NCBI GenBank assembly: GCA_036267955.1
Contig: DATAVB010000124.1
Coordinates: forward strand, 28,875 to 92,874
Direction of reading: 5' to 3'
Origin: DATAVB01 sp036267955
GTDB lineage: Bacteria; Actinomycetota; Actinomycetes; Mycobacteriales; QHCD01
Length of the DNA: 64,000 nucleotides
Positions 16,794 through 25,186 of the stretch are shown here, piece by piece (position 1 is the first letter of the stretch; every line of letters begins with the position of its first letter). The position numbers and the translations under genes were made by a program. The notes under the pieces were generated by a model, which was not told where the DNA came from, did no database searches, and was given only the letters and a program-made list of their open reading frames with translations.

Positions 16794-19046
16794 TCAGGAG
16801 CGGTCGAACCGATCGAGGTTCATGACCTTGTCCCACGCGGCCACGAAGTCCTGCACGAACTTCGCCCGGGCGTCGTCGCTCGCGTAGACCTCCGCGAGTG
16901 CCCGCAGCTCGGAGTTCGAGCCGAAGACGAGGTCAACGCGGCTGCCGGTCCACTTGAGCTCGCCCGTGGCGGAATCGCGGCCTTCGAAGGTCGATGAGCG
17001 GTCCGCGTCGGCTGAATCGCCGGCCGTCGCGCTCCACGTGGTGCCCAGGTCGAGCAGGTTCACGAAGAAGTCGTTGGTCAGCGACCCTGGCGTCGAGGTG
17101 AAGACACCCAGCGGCGACTGCTGGAAATTCGCACCCAGGACCCGCAGACCGCCGACGAGCACGGTCAGCTGGGGAGCGCTCAGGGTCAGCAGGTTCGCCC
17201 GGTCGAGCAGGAGGTACTCGGCCGGCAGCCGGTGCCCCTTCCCGAGATAGTTACGGAACCCGTCCACAGTCGGCTCGAGCGCCGCGAAGGACTCCACGTC
17301 GGTCTGGTCCTGCGTGGCGTCCGTACGTCCCGGGGTGAACGGGACCTGGACGTCGTGGCCGGCACTCTTGGCGGCCTGCTCGACCGCCGCGGACCCGCCG
17401 AGCACGATCAGATCGGCGAGCGAGATCCGCGTGCCACCGGTCTGGGCGCCGTTGAAGTCCTCCTGGATCCGCTCCAACGCGCTCAGTGCGGTCGCCAGCT
17501 CGTCGGGACCGTTGACCTCCCAGCCCCGCTGCGGCTCGAGACGGATGCGAGCCCCGTTGGCGCCGCCGCGCTTGTCACTGCCGCGGAACGTCGATGCGGA
17601 CGCCCACGCCGTCGACACCAGCTGAGAGACGGAGAGTCCCGAATCGAGGATCTTGCTCTTGAGTGCGGCGATGTCGGCCGCTCCGACGAGCTCATGGGTG
17701 ATGGCCGGCACGGGGTCCTGCCAGAGCAGCGTCTCCTGCGGCACGAGTGGCCCGAGGTAGCGCTCGATCGGGCCCATGTCGCGGTGCGTCAGCTTGTACC
17801 AGGCCCGGGCGAACGCGTCCGCGAACTCCTCCGGGTTCTCGTAGAACCGGCGCGAGATGGGCTCGTAGATCGGGTCGAACCGCAGCGCGAGGTCCGTGGT
17901 CAGCATGCCCGGGGCGCGGTTGAGCGTGCCATCTTCCGGGTCCGGAACGGTGTTCTTCGCCTTTCCGTCCTTCGGCGTCCACTGGTTCGCACCCGCCGGG
18001 CTCTGGGTCAGCTCCCACTCGTATTCGAACAGGTTGTGGAAGAACCAGTTGCTCCACTTCGCCGGCGTCGGGGTCCAGGTGACCTCGATGCCGCTGGTGA
18101 TCGTGTCGCGACCCTTGCCGCTGCCGAACGTGTTCTTCCAACCGAGGCCCTGCTGCTCGAGCGGTGCGCCCTCAGGCTCGGGGCCGATGTACTGGTCGGG
18201 GTCGGCCGCGCCATGGGTCTTGCCGAAGGTGTGCCCGCCGGCGATCAGCGCAATGGTCTCCTCGTCGTTCATCGCCATCCGCCGGAACGTCTCGCGGATG
18301 TCCCGAGCCGAGGCGAGCGGGTCCGGGGTGCCGTTCGGGCCCTCGGGATTGACGTAGATGAGGCCCATCTGGACGGCGGCCAGCGGATCTTCGAGCTGCC
18401 GGTCACCGGTGTACCGCTCGTCGCCGAGCCAGGTGTCCTCCGGGCCCCAGTAGACGTCCTCGTCCGGCTCCCAGACGTCCTCCCGGCCGCCGGCGAAGCC
18501 GAACGTCTTGAAGCCCATCGTCTCCAGCGCGCGGTTGCCCGTGAAGATCAACAGGTCGGCCCACGAGACCTTGCGGCCGTACTTCTGCTTGACCGGCCAG
18601 AGCAGCCGGCGCGCCTTGTCCAGGCTCGCGTTGTCCGGCCAACTGTTCAGCGGAGCGAACCGCTGCATGCCGGCACCGGCGCCGCCGCGGCCGTCGCTGA
18701 TCCGGTACGTGCCCGCGCTGTGCCACGCCATCCGGATCATGAACGGGCCGTAGGTGCCGAAGTCGGCGGGCCACCAATCCTGCGACGCGGTCAGCGTCGC
18801 GTCGACGTCCCTGGCCAGGGCGTCGAGATCCACGGTCCTGAACTCCGCGGCATAGTCGAAGTCCGCACCCATGGGATTGGCAACGGCCGGGTGTTTCCGG
18901 AGGATCGAGAGGTTGAGGTGGTTCGGCCACCAGACTCGATTCCCCACGCCCTCGGTCGGATGGGTGACGCGGTGGGCGACCGGACAGAGACCTTCGCTCT
19001 CCTCCGAGTTCATGTCTCCGACGACTGCATCATGGTTCTCAGGCAC
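16794..19046 (-). CDS. katG: catalase-peroxidase KatG
   Basis: 750 residues, full length for the two-domain bifunctional catalase-peroxidase. Distal haem pocket: MIRMAWHSAGTYR (Arg, Trp, His). Proximal haem ligand: GGHTFGKTHGA. The Met-Tyr-Trp adduct needed for catalase activity is supported by the Trp above, the Tyr in GLIYVNPEGPNG and a downstream Met. It removes hydrogen peroxide in the cytoplasm. The start is GTG 19046 with GAAAGGA upstream. It lies 28 bases after furA on the same strand, the classic furA-katG operon, and is presumably repressed by FurA from the operator at 19585-19608. No key residue is missing. Confidence 0.97.
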   Translation of the reverse strand: MPENHDAVVGDMNSEESEGLCPVAHRVTHPTEGVGNRVWWPNHLNLSILRKHPAVANPMGADFDYAAEFRTVDLDALARDVDATLTASQDWWPADFGTYGPFMIRMAWHSAGTYRISDGRGGAGAGMQRFAPLNSWPDNASLDKARRLLWPVKQKYGRKVSWADLLIFTGNRALETMGFKTFGFAGGREDVWEPDEDVYWGPEDTWLGDERYTGDRQLEDPLAAVQMGLIYVNPEGPNGTPDPLASARDIRETFRRMAMNDEETIALIAGGHTFGKTHGAADPDQYIGPEPEGAPLEQQGLGWKNTFGSGKGRDTITSGIEVTWTPTPAKWSNWFFHNLFEYEWELTQSPAGANQWTPKDGKAKNTVPDPEDGTLNRAPGMLTTDLALRFDPIYEPISRRFYENPEEFADAFARAWYKLTHRDMGPIERYLGPLVPQETLLWQDPVPAITHELVGAADIAALKSKILDSGLSVSQLVSTAWASASTFRGSDKRGGANGARIRLEPQRGWEVNGPDELATALSALERIQEDFNGAQTGGTRISLADLIVLGGSAAVEQAAKSAGHDVQVPFTPGRTDATQDQTDVESFAALEPTVDGFRNYLGKGHRLPAEYLLLDRANLLTLSAPQLTVLVGGLRVLGANFQQSPLGVFTSTPGSLTNDFFVNLLDLGTTWSATAGDSADADRSSTFEGRDSATGELKWTGSRVDLVFGSNSELRALAEVYASDDARAKFVQDFVAAWDKVMNLDRFDRS

Positions 19047-19074
19047 GGGAATCCTTTCCAGATCAGGGGTGTGC

Positions 19075-19569
19075 TCAGGAGCTGGGTGCGCTGGAGGTAC
19101 TTGATGTGTTGGATGTGCTGGATGTGTTGGATGTGCTGGATGTGCTGGATGTGTTGGAACAGTTGGGGCACAGGCCCCAGTAGGTGACTTCGGCCTCGTC
19201 GATCACGAAGCCGTGATTGTCGGACGGGGTCAGGCACGGGGTGGTGTCGACGGCGCAGTCGACGTCGGCGATGGCACCACACAACCGGCACACGACATGG
19301 TGGTGGTTGTCCCCGACCCGCGACTCGTAGCGGGCCACGGAGCCCGCCGGCTCGATGCGCCGCACCAGGCCTTTGGCCGTCAGCGCTCGCAACACGTCGT
19401 AAACGGCCTGGTGGGACACCTCGCCGAGATCCGCCCGCGCGGCACCGATGATCTGGTCCGTATCGGCATGCGGATGGTCATACACGGCGCTCAGCACCGC
19501 CACCCGGGGACGCGTGACGCGTAGGGCCGCGCCGCGCAGCAGCTGCTCGACTTCCAACCTCGTGGGCAT
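19075..19569 (-). CDS. furA: Fur-family redox-responsive repressor (FurA/CatR-like)
   Basis: About 164 residues. The winged helix covers LRVTRPRVAVLSAVYDHPHA to VSHQAVYDVLRALTAKGLV; the dimer/metal domain has HHHVVCRLCG and a second CxxC in LCPNC. The start is ATG 19569; an in-frame ATG at 19611 would put the start upstream of the operator. Directly upstream of katG and, by analogy with mycobacteria and streptomycetes, represses the operon until oxidised by peroxide. Odd feature: after the last cysteine pair the protein ends in a Ser/Thr/Asn tail of about 26 residues encoded by a 9-bp minisatellite, lengthening it beyond typical FurA (about 140-150 residues). Confidence 0.93.
   Translation of the reverse strand: MPTRLEVEQLLRGAALRVTRPRVAVLSAVYDHPHADTDQIIGAARADLGEVSHQAVYDVLRALTAKGLVRRIEPAGSVARYESRVGDNHHHVVCRLCGAIADVDCAVDTTPCLTPSDNHGFVIDEAEVTYWGLCPNCSNTSSTSSTSNTSSTSNTSSTSSAPSS
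19103..19156. repeat. 9-bp minisatellite in the 3' end of furA
   Basis: Six exact-length units of gatgtgYtg (order T,C,T,C,C,T at the variable base) with a diverged unit before them. Read on the minus strand each encodes Ser-(Asn/Ser)-Thr. The repeat number is a multiple of the codon length, so copy changes would lengthen or shorten the FurA tail without a frameshift. Confidence 0.95.
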
Positions 19570-19584
19570 GTCCCCAGTGTGGTG

Positions 19585-19608
19585 CCTCTTTCTGGAATCA
19601 GTCAAGAG
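19585..19608 (-). promoter_or_regulatory. FurA operator / furA-katG promoter region
   Basis: Read on the minus strand the sequence is CTCTTGACTGATTCCAGAAA followed by GAGG, 16 bases before the furA start. It closely resembles, from memory, the conserved AT-rich FurA-binding sequence in front of mycobacterial furA (TTGACTnATTCCAGAAAA). TTGACT could double as a -35 element. Autoregulation of furA-katG is the expected role. Confidence 0.7.
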
Positions 19609-19646
19609 CACGGCCCACCCGGCGCGTCGTCAATCCTGTCCCGTTA

Positions 19647-19704
19647 CCTTGATCATGGCGGAGTTGAGCCCAGCATGGTGGGTATGCCGGCACCATGATC
19701 ATGG
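19647..19704. repeat. GATC-core palindrome, copy A (divergent intergenic)
   Basis: Arms CCTTGATCATGGCG (19647-19660) and CACCATGATCATGG (19691-19704) pair at 12 of 14 positions around a 30-base loop. It sits between furA (leftward) and the ScyD-like gene (rightward), upstream of both, so it is not a terminator here. The core TGATCATGG recurs in copies B, C and D. The rest of the 320-base gap holds the FurA operator and nothing else I recognise. Confidence 0.75.
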
Positions 19705-19889
19705 GCCGGCAATAGCGAACTGCACCGGTTATCGAATGACTATTCCTGAGGAATTCAACGGTTTATCAGTGGCCGCACCCTAGTGTTAGCACCCCGCGTT
19801 AGCACTCCTGACGGCGCGCGGGGTCCATGCCATGCTTCTCAGTGACGGACATCAGGAAAGTCAGTACTCTCGGGGGAGTTGGTGACAAA

Positions 19890-20990
19890 GTGCGCATCAT
19901 CCGATCAAAGGGTGGCGCCGCGGTCGCTGTGACCACGGCAGCGCTCATTCCATTCGCAGCCTCACCGGCATTCGCGAATGCACCGAATAACCATGGCCAT
20001 TCACTCCATGTAATCAAGACTCTATCGTCGAATTTCGTCGGCCCGCTGCAATTCGCCGTTTCCGGCAGAAATGTATTTGTCGCGGACTCATTCACCTCAA
20101 CGCTCAACCTGATCGGCCGCAGCGCACCATTGGCGACCGGTCCGGATCCCAGCACCGGCGGGGACCTCGCCGGCGTCGCCGTGGATCCGCACAGCCGGGC
20201 GCTCGCGTACACATCGTCGAACGGCGACCACTCGAGCACGAAGCTGACGATCCTGCAGCACGGCCGACGTCCGGTGGTGGCCGACCTGTCCGGATTCGAG
20301 AAGCGGCACAACCCGGACGGCCGGGTCCAGTACGGCGTCCGGCATCCGAGCAAGTGCGTCTCGGATGCGCTTGCCGCCCAGGATGTTCCGGCCTCCTACC
20401 GCGGCACCCTGGACTCGCATCCGTACTCGGTCACACCGATCGGGCACGGCGCATGGGCGGTGGCGGATGCCGGGGCCAACGACATCGTCAGGGTCGATCG
20501 CCACGGTCATGTTTCGCTCATCTCCGTGCTCCCCAGCCAGCCGGTCAAGATCTCGGCCGCGTTCGCCGCGGCAAACAAGCTGCCGGACTGCGTGATCGGC
20601 GTTACGTACAAGTTCGAGCCGGTGCCGACCGACGTCGAAACCGGACCCCGCGGACGGCTCTACGTGACCACCCTGCCGGGTGGCCCCGAGGGTCCGGAAG
20701 GCGGCAACCCGGGCAGTGTCTACACGATTGATCGCTGGGGCACCGCGCACCGCATCGCCACCGGATTCGCCGGAGCGACGAACCTGGCCATCGACAACCG
20801 CGGCACCATCTACGTCGCCGAGATCTCGGCGGGACGGCTGTCGACGATCTGGCACGGCCAGCCGAAGCCGGTGCTGTCCCTGCCGGGTGTGGTGGCCGTC
20901 GAGTACGCCAACGGGCACCTCTACGCCTCGACCGCGCCAGCCGCGGCCGGTGCGGAAGGCCCGGGAACGGTGGTCCTATTGGGCCGCTGA
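19890..20990 (+). CDS. secreted ScyD/ScyE-like beta-propeller protein
   Basis: About 366 residues. A Sec-type signal peptide is visible after GTG 19890: basic RIIRSKGG, hydrophobic core, then ASPAFANA with a likely cleavage site. The mature part has repeated propeller-like blades (VAVDPHSRALAYTSS, NLAIDNRGTIYVAEI, VAVEYANGHLYAST), as in the ScyD/ScyE family of secreted proteins widespread in actinobacteria. No enzymatic motif is seen; binding or structural roles outside the cell are most likely. An upstream ATG at 19827 is in frame but would bury the signal peptide. It ends 20 bases before a bidirectional hairpin. Confidence 0.8.
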   Translation: MRIIRSKGGAAVAVTTAALIPFAASPAFANAPNNHGHSLHVIKTLSSNFVGPLQFAVSGRNVFVADSFTSTLNLIGRSAPLATGPDPSTGGDLAGVAVDPHSRALAYTSSNGDHSSTKLTILQHGRRPVVADLSGFEKRHNPDGRVQYGVRHPSKCVSDALAAQDVPASYRGTLDSHPYSVTPIGHGAWAVADAGANDIVRVDRHGHVSLISVLPSQPVKISAAFAAANKLPDCVIGVTYKFEPVPTDVETGPRGRLYVTTLPGGPEGPEGGNPGSVYTIDRWGTAHRIATGFAGATNLAIDNRGTIYVAEISAGRLSTIWHGQPKPVLSLPGVVAVEYANGHLYASTAPAAAGAEGPGTVVLLGR

Positions 20991-21009
20991 GCCGGTCGAG
21001 GTAACGAAA

Positions 21010-21043
21010 AGCGAGGCCGGTCCCACTCGGGGCCGGCCTCGCT
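21010..21043. terminator. bidirectional terminator hairpin
   Basis: Stem AGCGAGGCCGG / CCGGCCTCGCT (11 bp) with a 12-base loop, flanked by an A-run on the left. It lies between the stops of the convergent ScyD-like gene and DHA2 pump gene and can serve both strands. Confidence 0.85.
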
Positions 21044-21058
21044 GCTGTCGCCGTCGAC

Positions 21059-22486
21059 CTACCAGCCGCCGCGGTGATCGGGCACCAGAAAGATCAACGG
21101 GACGATAAAGGCGATGATGACGGCGAACGCGATGAGCACATGGGCCTGCGCGATGCCCGGATTGGCGCTGCGGGCCAGGATCGCGGTCGTGATCGACACG
21201 GACATGATCGACCCACACTGGCGGAACATGCCGCGCAGTCCGCTGATCCCGGCAATCTGGTCCGGCGCCAACTGCATGCTGGCGTTGTTCGCCGCCGGCA
21301 TCCCGAGCCCCATGCCGATACCCGTGATGGCCGCGGTGGCCGCCAGCCACATGTAGGCGGACAGCCCGTGCGGCTGCATCGCCATGAACAACAGACCGAC
21401 CCCCACCGTGAGGAAACCGACGATCATCGGCAGCCGGTAACCGGTTCTTCGCAGCGCCATCACGGCCAACCCGGCGACGCAGATCATCCCGACCGCCCGC
21501 GCGGTCAGCAGGGTGCCCGCCTGCAGGGTGTGGATGTGGTAGCGCTCCTCGGCATACAGCGGGACGAGCGCGCCGAATCCCAGCGCGGCGCTGCCGTACA
21601 GGAAGTTGATCGCGTTCATCACGCCGAAACCCTTCCCGTGCAGCAGCCGGATCGGGATGAACGGCTCGGCGGCCCGCCGGGCGTGCCGGATGAACAGCAC
21701 GATGGCGGCGATCGCGACGGCCTCGCAACCGAGGAACACCGGGTCCCAGATCGGCCGGCCGCCGGTGCCCAGGTAGGTGATGCCGAACATGGCGGTGATC
21801 AGCAAGAGCGCCAGGAGCAGCACTCCGGGCAGGTCGGTCTTGGCAGCGACCTTGCGGTCGCTGTGCGGGATGAAGCGCGACCCGAGAACGAGCAGCACGA
21901 TTCCGATCGGCACGTTGACCAGGAAGATGCCGCGCCAGGACCAGTAGGTCACGAAGACACCGCCGATGATCGGCCCGACTATGCCGCCGATCGGGAAGAT
22001 GCTGGTGAACATGCCGAGCGCCCGGTCCCGGTCCCGGCCGAACTGATCGGAGACGATCCCGCTGGCCGAGGGCATGAACGCTCCCCCGCCGAGCGCCTGC
22101 AGGGCGCGCAGCGGTAGGAGCAGATAGATGCTGTTGGCGAATCCGCAGAGCAGCGAGGTCGTGGTGAACAGCACGACGGCGCCGAGAAAGATCTTCTTGC
22201 GGCCGTACTGGTCGCTGATCCGGCCGGCCAGCGGCATGGCCACGATTTGGCCCAGCGAGTAGATCGTGATCGTCCAACCGCTCCAGTTGATCCGCGCGTG
22301 CAGGTCATGCTGAATCGCGTTGAGCGCGGTGGAGACGATCGTCTGGTCGACCGACGCCATGAAGAGGGCCAGCGACACGATCGCGAAGACCAACCGGCGC
22401 CGCGGCAGTGGGTCGTCATTCCGGCCGGCGGCACCGTGCGGCGTGTTCGACGGTGTGGACGAGTCCCGCAGTGATGGCGCCGACAT
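21059..22486 (-). CDS. MFS efflux transporter, DHA2 (EmrB/QacA) family
   Basis: 475 residues with about 14 membrane helices. Motif D1 in the first helix is SVDQTIVSTALNAI, motif A is GRISDQYGRKKIFLG and motif C is FPIGGIVGPIIGGVF, the set expected for DHA2 multidrug:proton antiporters. The start ATG 22486 begins a soluble leader of about 30 residues. A 14-bp palindrome at 22557-22570 lies upstream, but no regulator gene of the usual TetR/MarR kind is adjacent; the next gene upstream is the atypical response regulator at 22655-23365 on the same strand. The substrate is unknown. Confidence 0.9.
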   Translation of the reverse strand: MSAPSLRDSSTPSNTPHGAAGRNDDPLPRRRLVFAIVSLALFMASVDQTIVSTALNAIQHDLHARINWSGWTITIYSLGQIVAMPLAGRISDQYGRKKIFLGAVVLFTTTSLLCGFANSIYLLLPLRALQALGGGAFMPSASGIVSDQFGRDRDRALGMFTSIFPIGGIVGPIIGGVFVTYWSWRGIFLVNVPIGIVLLVLGSRFIPHSDRKVAAKTDLPGVLLLALLLITAMFGITYLGTGGRPIWDPVFLGCEAVAIAAIVLFIRHARRAAEPFIPIRLLHGKGFGVMNAINFLYGSAALGFGALVPLYAEERYHIHTLQAGTLLTARAVGMICVAGLAVMALRRTGYRLPMIVGFLTVGVGLLFMAMQPHGLSAYMWLAATAAITGIGMGLGMPAANNASMQLAPDQIAGISGLRGMFRQCGSIMSVSITTAILARSANPGIAQAHVLIAFAVIIAFIVPLIFLVPDHRGGW

Positions 22487-22556
22487 TCGCTAGCCGTCCC
22501 ATTCCGAGTGCGGGGCTGTAGGTGGACAGGATCAGGGCTCGCCCCATAGTTTCACG

Positions 22557-22570
22557 CACTAATGATAGTG
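22557..22570. promoter_or_regulatory. candidate operator upstream of the DHA2 pump
   Basis: CACTAATGATAGTG: 5-bp perfect arms around ATGA, 71 bases before the pump start, in an AT-richer stretch that also reads AAACTAT (possible -10) on the minus strand. The binder is unknown. Confidence 0.3.
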
Positions 22571-22654
22571 ACCCGATGTCCGCGGCACGAAAGACTGTGA
22601 CACGGCTGACTGGCACGAGCCCGGTCCGCTCGGCTCACGACCGGTGTTCTGTCC

Positions 22655-23365
22655 TTATCCGGTCCCGAGCCGGTAGCCCACGCCGCGCACGGTCCGGATC
22701 CACCGCCCGCTGCGCGAGTCGTCGCCGAGCTTGCGCCGCAGGTTGCCCAGGTGCACCTCGACGAGGTGCCCGTCCCCGACCCACTCGGTGCTCCACACCT
22801 CACGCAGCAGCGCGTCGCGCGACCAGACCCGGCGCGGGTTGCTCAACAGGGTCGCCAGCAGGTCGAACTCGGTGCGGGTCAGGTCCAGCTCGCGTTCGGC
22901 CAGCGTGGCCACCCGGGTCTCGAGGTCGACCTCCAGCGCTCCCAGCTGGCGCACCGCGGTCGGCTCAGCCGGTGGCGGGGGCTGCTGCACCCGCCGCTGG
23001 CGGCGCAGGATCGCGGTGGCCCGGGCCCGGAGTTCCGGCATGCTGAATGGGGTGGTGAGGTAGTCGTCGACGCCGATTTCTTCGTCGGCCAGCCGACCGA
23101 TGTCCTCCGACCGCGACGACAGCATGATCACGTACGCATCGCTGTGTGCCCGCAGCTCCCGGCAGAGTTCGACACCGTCCACATCGGGCAGACCCATATT
23201 CAGCGTGACCAGATCGGGGCTGAACTTCCGGGCGAGCTCTAACCCGGTGCGGCCCGACGGCGTCGCCTGTACCGAGAAGCCGGCCTGCCCGAGCGCCTCG
23301 ACCAGCAGCTCGCGTACGTCGGCCTGCTCCTCGACCACGAGGGCCCGACTGTCCTGTTCATGCAC
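22655..23365 (-). CDS. atypical OmpR-family response regulator lacking the phospho-acceptor
   Basis: About 236 residues from GTG 23365. The receiver domain (1-120) keeps the acidic pair (VVEEQAD) and the switch Ser in VIMLSSRSED. The aspartate that should be phosphorylated is asparagine (N56, DLVTLNMGLPD, codon AAT) and the conserved lysine before PF is threonine (T105, YLTTPF, codon ACC). The winged-helix DNA-binding domain (about 140-236) looks intact: LTRTEFDLLATLLSNP, VWSRDALLREVW, VEVHLGNLRRKLGDD, WIRTVRGVGYRLG. No kinase gene is nearby. It probably acts without phosphorylation, as in other degenerate or orphan receivers. Confidence 0.9.
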   Translation of the reverse strand: MHEQDSRALVVEEQADVRELLVEALGQAGFSVQATPSGRTGLELARKFSPDLVTLNMGLPDVDGVELCRELRAHSDAYVIMLSSRSEDIGRLADEEIGVDDYLTTPFSMPELRARATAILRRQRRVQQPPPPAEPTAVRQLGALEVDLETRVATLAERELDLTRTEFDLLATLLSNPRRVWSRDALLREVWSTEWVGDGHLVEVHLGNLRRKLGDDSRSGRWIRTVRGVGYRLGTG

Positions 23366-23671
23366 ATGCTCAGAGTAATGCCTGGTATGCGGAGAGTGCT
23401 CGCTGCAGCGCCCGCGGAGCGAAAATATGACGTCGAGGGCCCGGAAATCTGCCAGCCAGGCCGACCGCCGCGTCCGGAGTCCAGTTAGGACACAGCTCGA
23501 CCGGACGGCCCGCCCGCGATCGTCCACTCTGGACCGCCGTCCGGCGCCGGTCACCGAACGACAACCTCAAGAAAGGCGCAAGGTTGCGCGCAGCGTAGTC
23601 AAGTCCTGACTCAATGCTGCGATGCTCAACGCACGCACTCCACTACAGAGTGACAGCACGGGGGGAAAGTC

Positions 23672-23938
23672 ATGTTGGACTGGCAGTTGGGCCGTTCGCC
23701 GACCATCGCGTCGCCAGGAACCGGGACAGCACCGACCACAGTGGACTCCATCAAGCGTTTCGCCGGGCAATCCGGGGTTTATCAGGTGCTCTGGCACGAC
23801 GGACGGCGCAGGCGAACAATACTCGTGGCGATAGACCAATGGAGCACCGCGGACCAGACCGTCGCTGATGCGGTTGCCCGCTCAAGCCACGCAGTCGGGC
23901 CAGTACGTGTCGTAGTGCCGCCTCGCGCCTGGCGCTGA
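23672..23938 (+). CDS. small hypothetical protein
   Basis: 88 residues from ATG 23672, preceded by GGGGGGAAAG at suitable spacing. The middle part (SIKRFAGQSGVYQVLWHDGR, then TILVAIDQWSTADQTVADAV) has a balanced composition unlike the arginine-rich shadow frames here. No family recognised, no signal peptide or membrane helix. It stands alone between the divergent response regulator and the convergent enolase-type gene. The ribosome site is the main support. Confidence 0.45.
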   Translation: MLDWQLGRSPTIASPGTGTAPTTVDSIKRFAGQSGVYQVLWHDGRRRRTILVAIDQWSTADQTVADAVARSSHAVGPVRVVVPPRAWR

Positions 23939-24079
23939 CACCCAAGAGCACGGCAGCTCGATGAAACCGGGCGCTCCCCAACACGGCCGGTCGGGATGTC
24001 GTGGAATCTGGGCGCAGCGTCGCGCCCACCGTCCGGTGGCGGCGGACCACCCCCAAAGGTCCGCTGCCGCCGCACGGCA

Positions 24080-25186
24080 TTACCGCTGCGCTGATGAGCC
24101 GCCGTCTGTCGGCACCGGAATTCCAAAACCCGGCGACTTCGGCACATCGAGCCGGCCAGCGTCAAACCGGTATCCGCTGGTATCGATTCCGGCAACGGCG
24201 CCCGGCACTCCCTCGACGGTGAGTACATTTCCCAGCCCGGCACCGATCTGCGCCGCATACAGGGTCTTCAGCGGTTCGCCCCAGGCATGGGGTGAGGCCT
24301 GCACGCCAACCTCGCGCAACGCGGGCATGATCTTCCGCCAGGCCGTCAGTCCGTAGGAGACGACGTCCATCAGGAGAACGTCGATCAACCCGTCGGCCGC
24401 CAGCGCCAGCAATGACGCGACATCGGGGTGCGCCTCTCCGTCGGCGACCAGGGTCGCCGAGCCGCTCTCCCGCCGAAATGCGCGGAGCCGGGTCAGGTCT
24501 TCCCGATTTTCGGCAAAAGGCTCTTCAATCCAGAACAATCCGCAGTCGGCCACATTCTCCATAAAATGCACCGTGTCGTCGATGCTGAATCCGTCATTTG
24601 CGTCGACGAGAATGTTCGCATCCGGATAGGCGGCGCGGACCGCTCTGGTGACCTCGATGTCCCGCGCCATTCCAGCACGTGACTCCATCCAGCGATGGCC
24701 GCGACCGATCTTCACTTTGAACGCGCGGAATCCGGCGGCGTGGTCCATTGCGCAATTCGCCAACACGGTGTCTATTTCCTGGCCGGCCTCGACATCGAGA
24801 TCGTCGAAATAGATAGCTCCGTCGTAACAGGTCGTGCTCGGCTCGCCGCGGCCGCCGAGCAGTTCGTACGCAGGCTGGTCCAGGATCACGCCGGCCAGGT
24901 CGTGCAGCGCATAGTCCAGCGGCAAGGCCGCATCGTCGACCACGCCGATGGCCGGGTCGATGAGATCGCCGACCGGCCGCCCCATAAGGGACCGGATGTC
25001 GTCGAGCGGCCCGATGGCCAGCCCCCACCCGGACGCCCCCTGATCAGTCCGCAGCGCCACCGCCGTGCTGGTCGGGCCGGCGCCGTGCGAGCCGAGTCGC
25101 GCGTTGCGGCCGATGGTACGTGGATAGTGGCTGAGGACCGTCAGCTCCTCGATTGACGAAATCCGATGACCGTCGAGCTCGTTCAC
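24080..25186 (-). CDS. enolase-superfamily enzyme (mandelate racemase/muconate lactonizing type)
   Basis: 368 residues: N-terminal capping domain, then the modified TIM barrel with KxK in AFKVKIGRG, metal ligands at ILVDANDGF, FWIEEPF and VADGEAHPDV, and a histidine in ASPHAWGEP. This arrangement (KxK plus a His near the end) is typical of the mandelate-racemase subgroup, which abstracts a proton alpha to a carboxylate, often as an acid-sugar dehydratase. The start GTG 25186 overlaps the stop of the SRPBCC gene (GTGA), so the two are co-translated. The exact sugar acid is not predictable by eye. Confidence 0.9.
   Translation of the reverse strand: MNELDGHRISSIEELTVLSHYPRTIGRNARLGSHGAGPTSTAVALRTDQGASGWGLAIGPLDDIRSLMGRPVGDLIDPAIGVVDDAALPLDYALHDLAGVILDQPAYELLGGRGEPSTTCYDGAIYFDDLDVEAGQEIDTVLANCAMDHAAGFRAFKVKIGRGHRWMESRAGMARDIEVTRAVRAAYPDANILVDANDGFSIDDTVHFMENVADCGLFWIEEPFAENREDLTRLRAFRRESGSATLVADGEAHPDVASLLALAADGLIDVLLMDVVSYGLTAWRKIMPALREVGVQASPHAWGEPLKTLYAAQIGAGLGNVLTVEGVPGAVAGIDTSGYRFDAGRLDVPKSPGFGIPVPTDGGSSAQR

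Noticed and set aside
19103..19156. Tandem 9-bp units as a possible CRISPR or regulatory array
   Set aside because: No spacers, unit too short, and the repeat is in frame inside furA.
17232..19187. Long open frame (over 600 codons) on the plus strand opposite katG and furA
   Set aside because: It mirrors katG codons (high third-position GC gives long antisense frames), is rich in arginine/glycine and matches no family; katG itself is unambiguous.
19786..19805. Two copies of TTAGCAC, half of a CIRCE heat-shock operator
   Set aside because: They are direct, not inverted, repeats, and the GAGTGCTAA half is missing.
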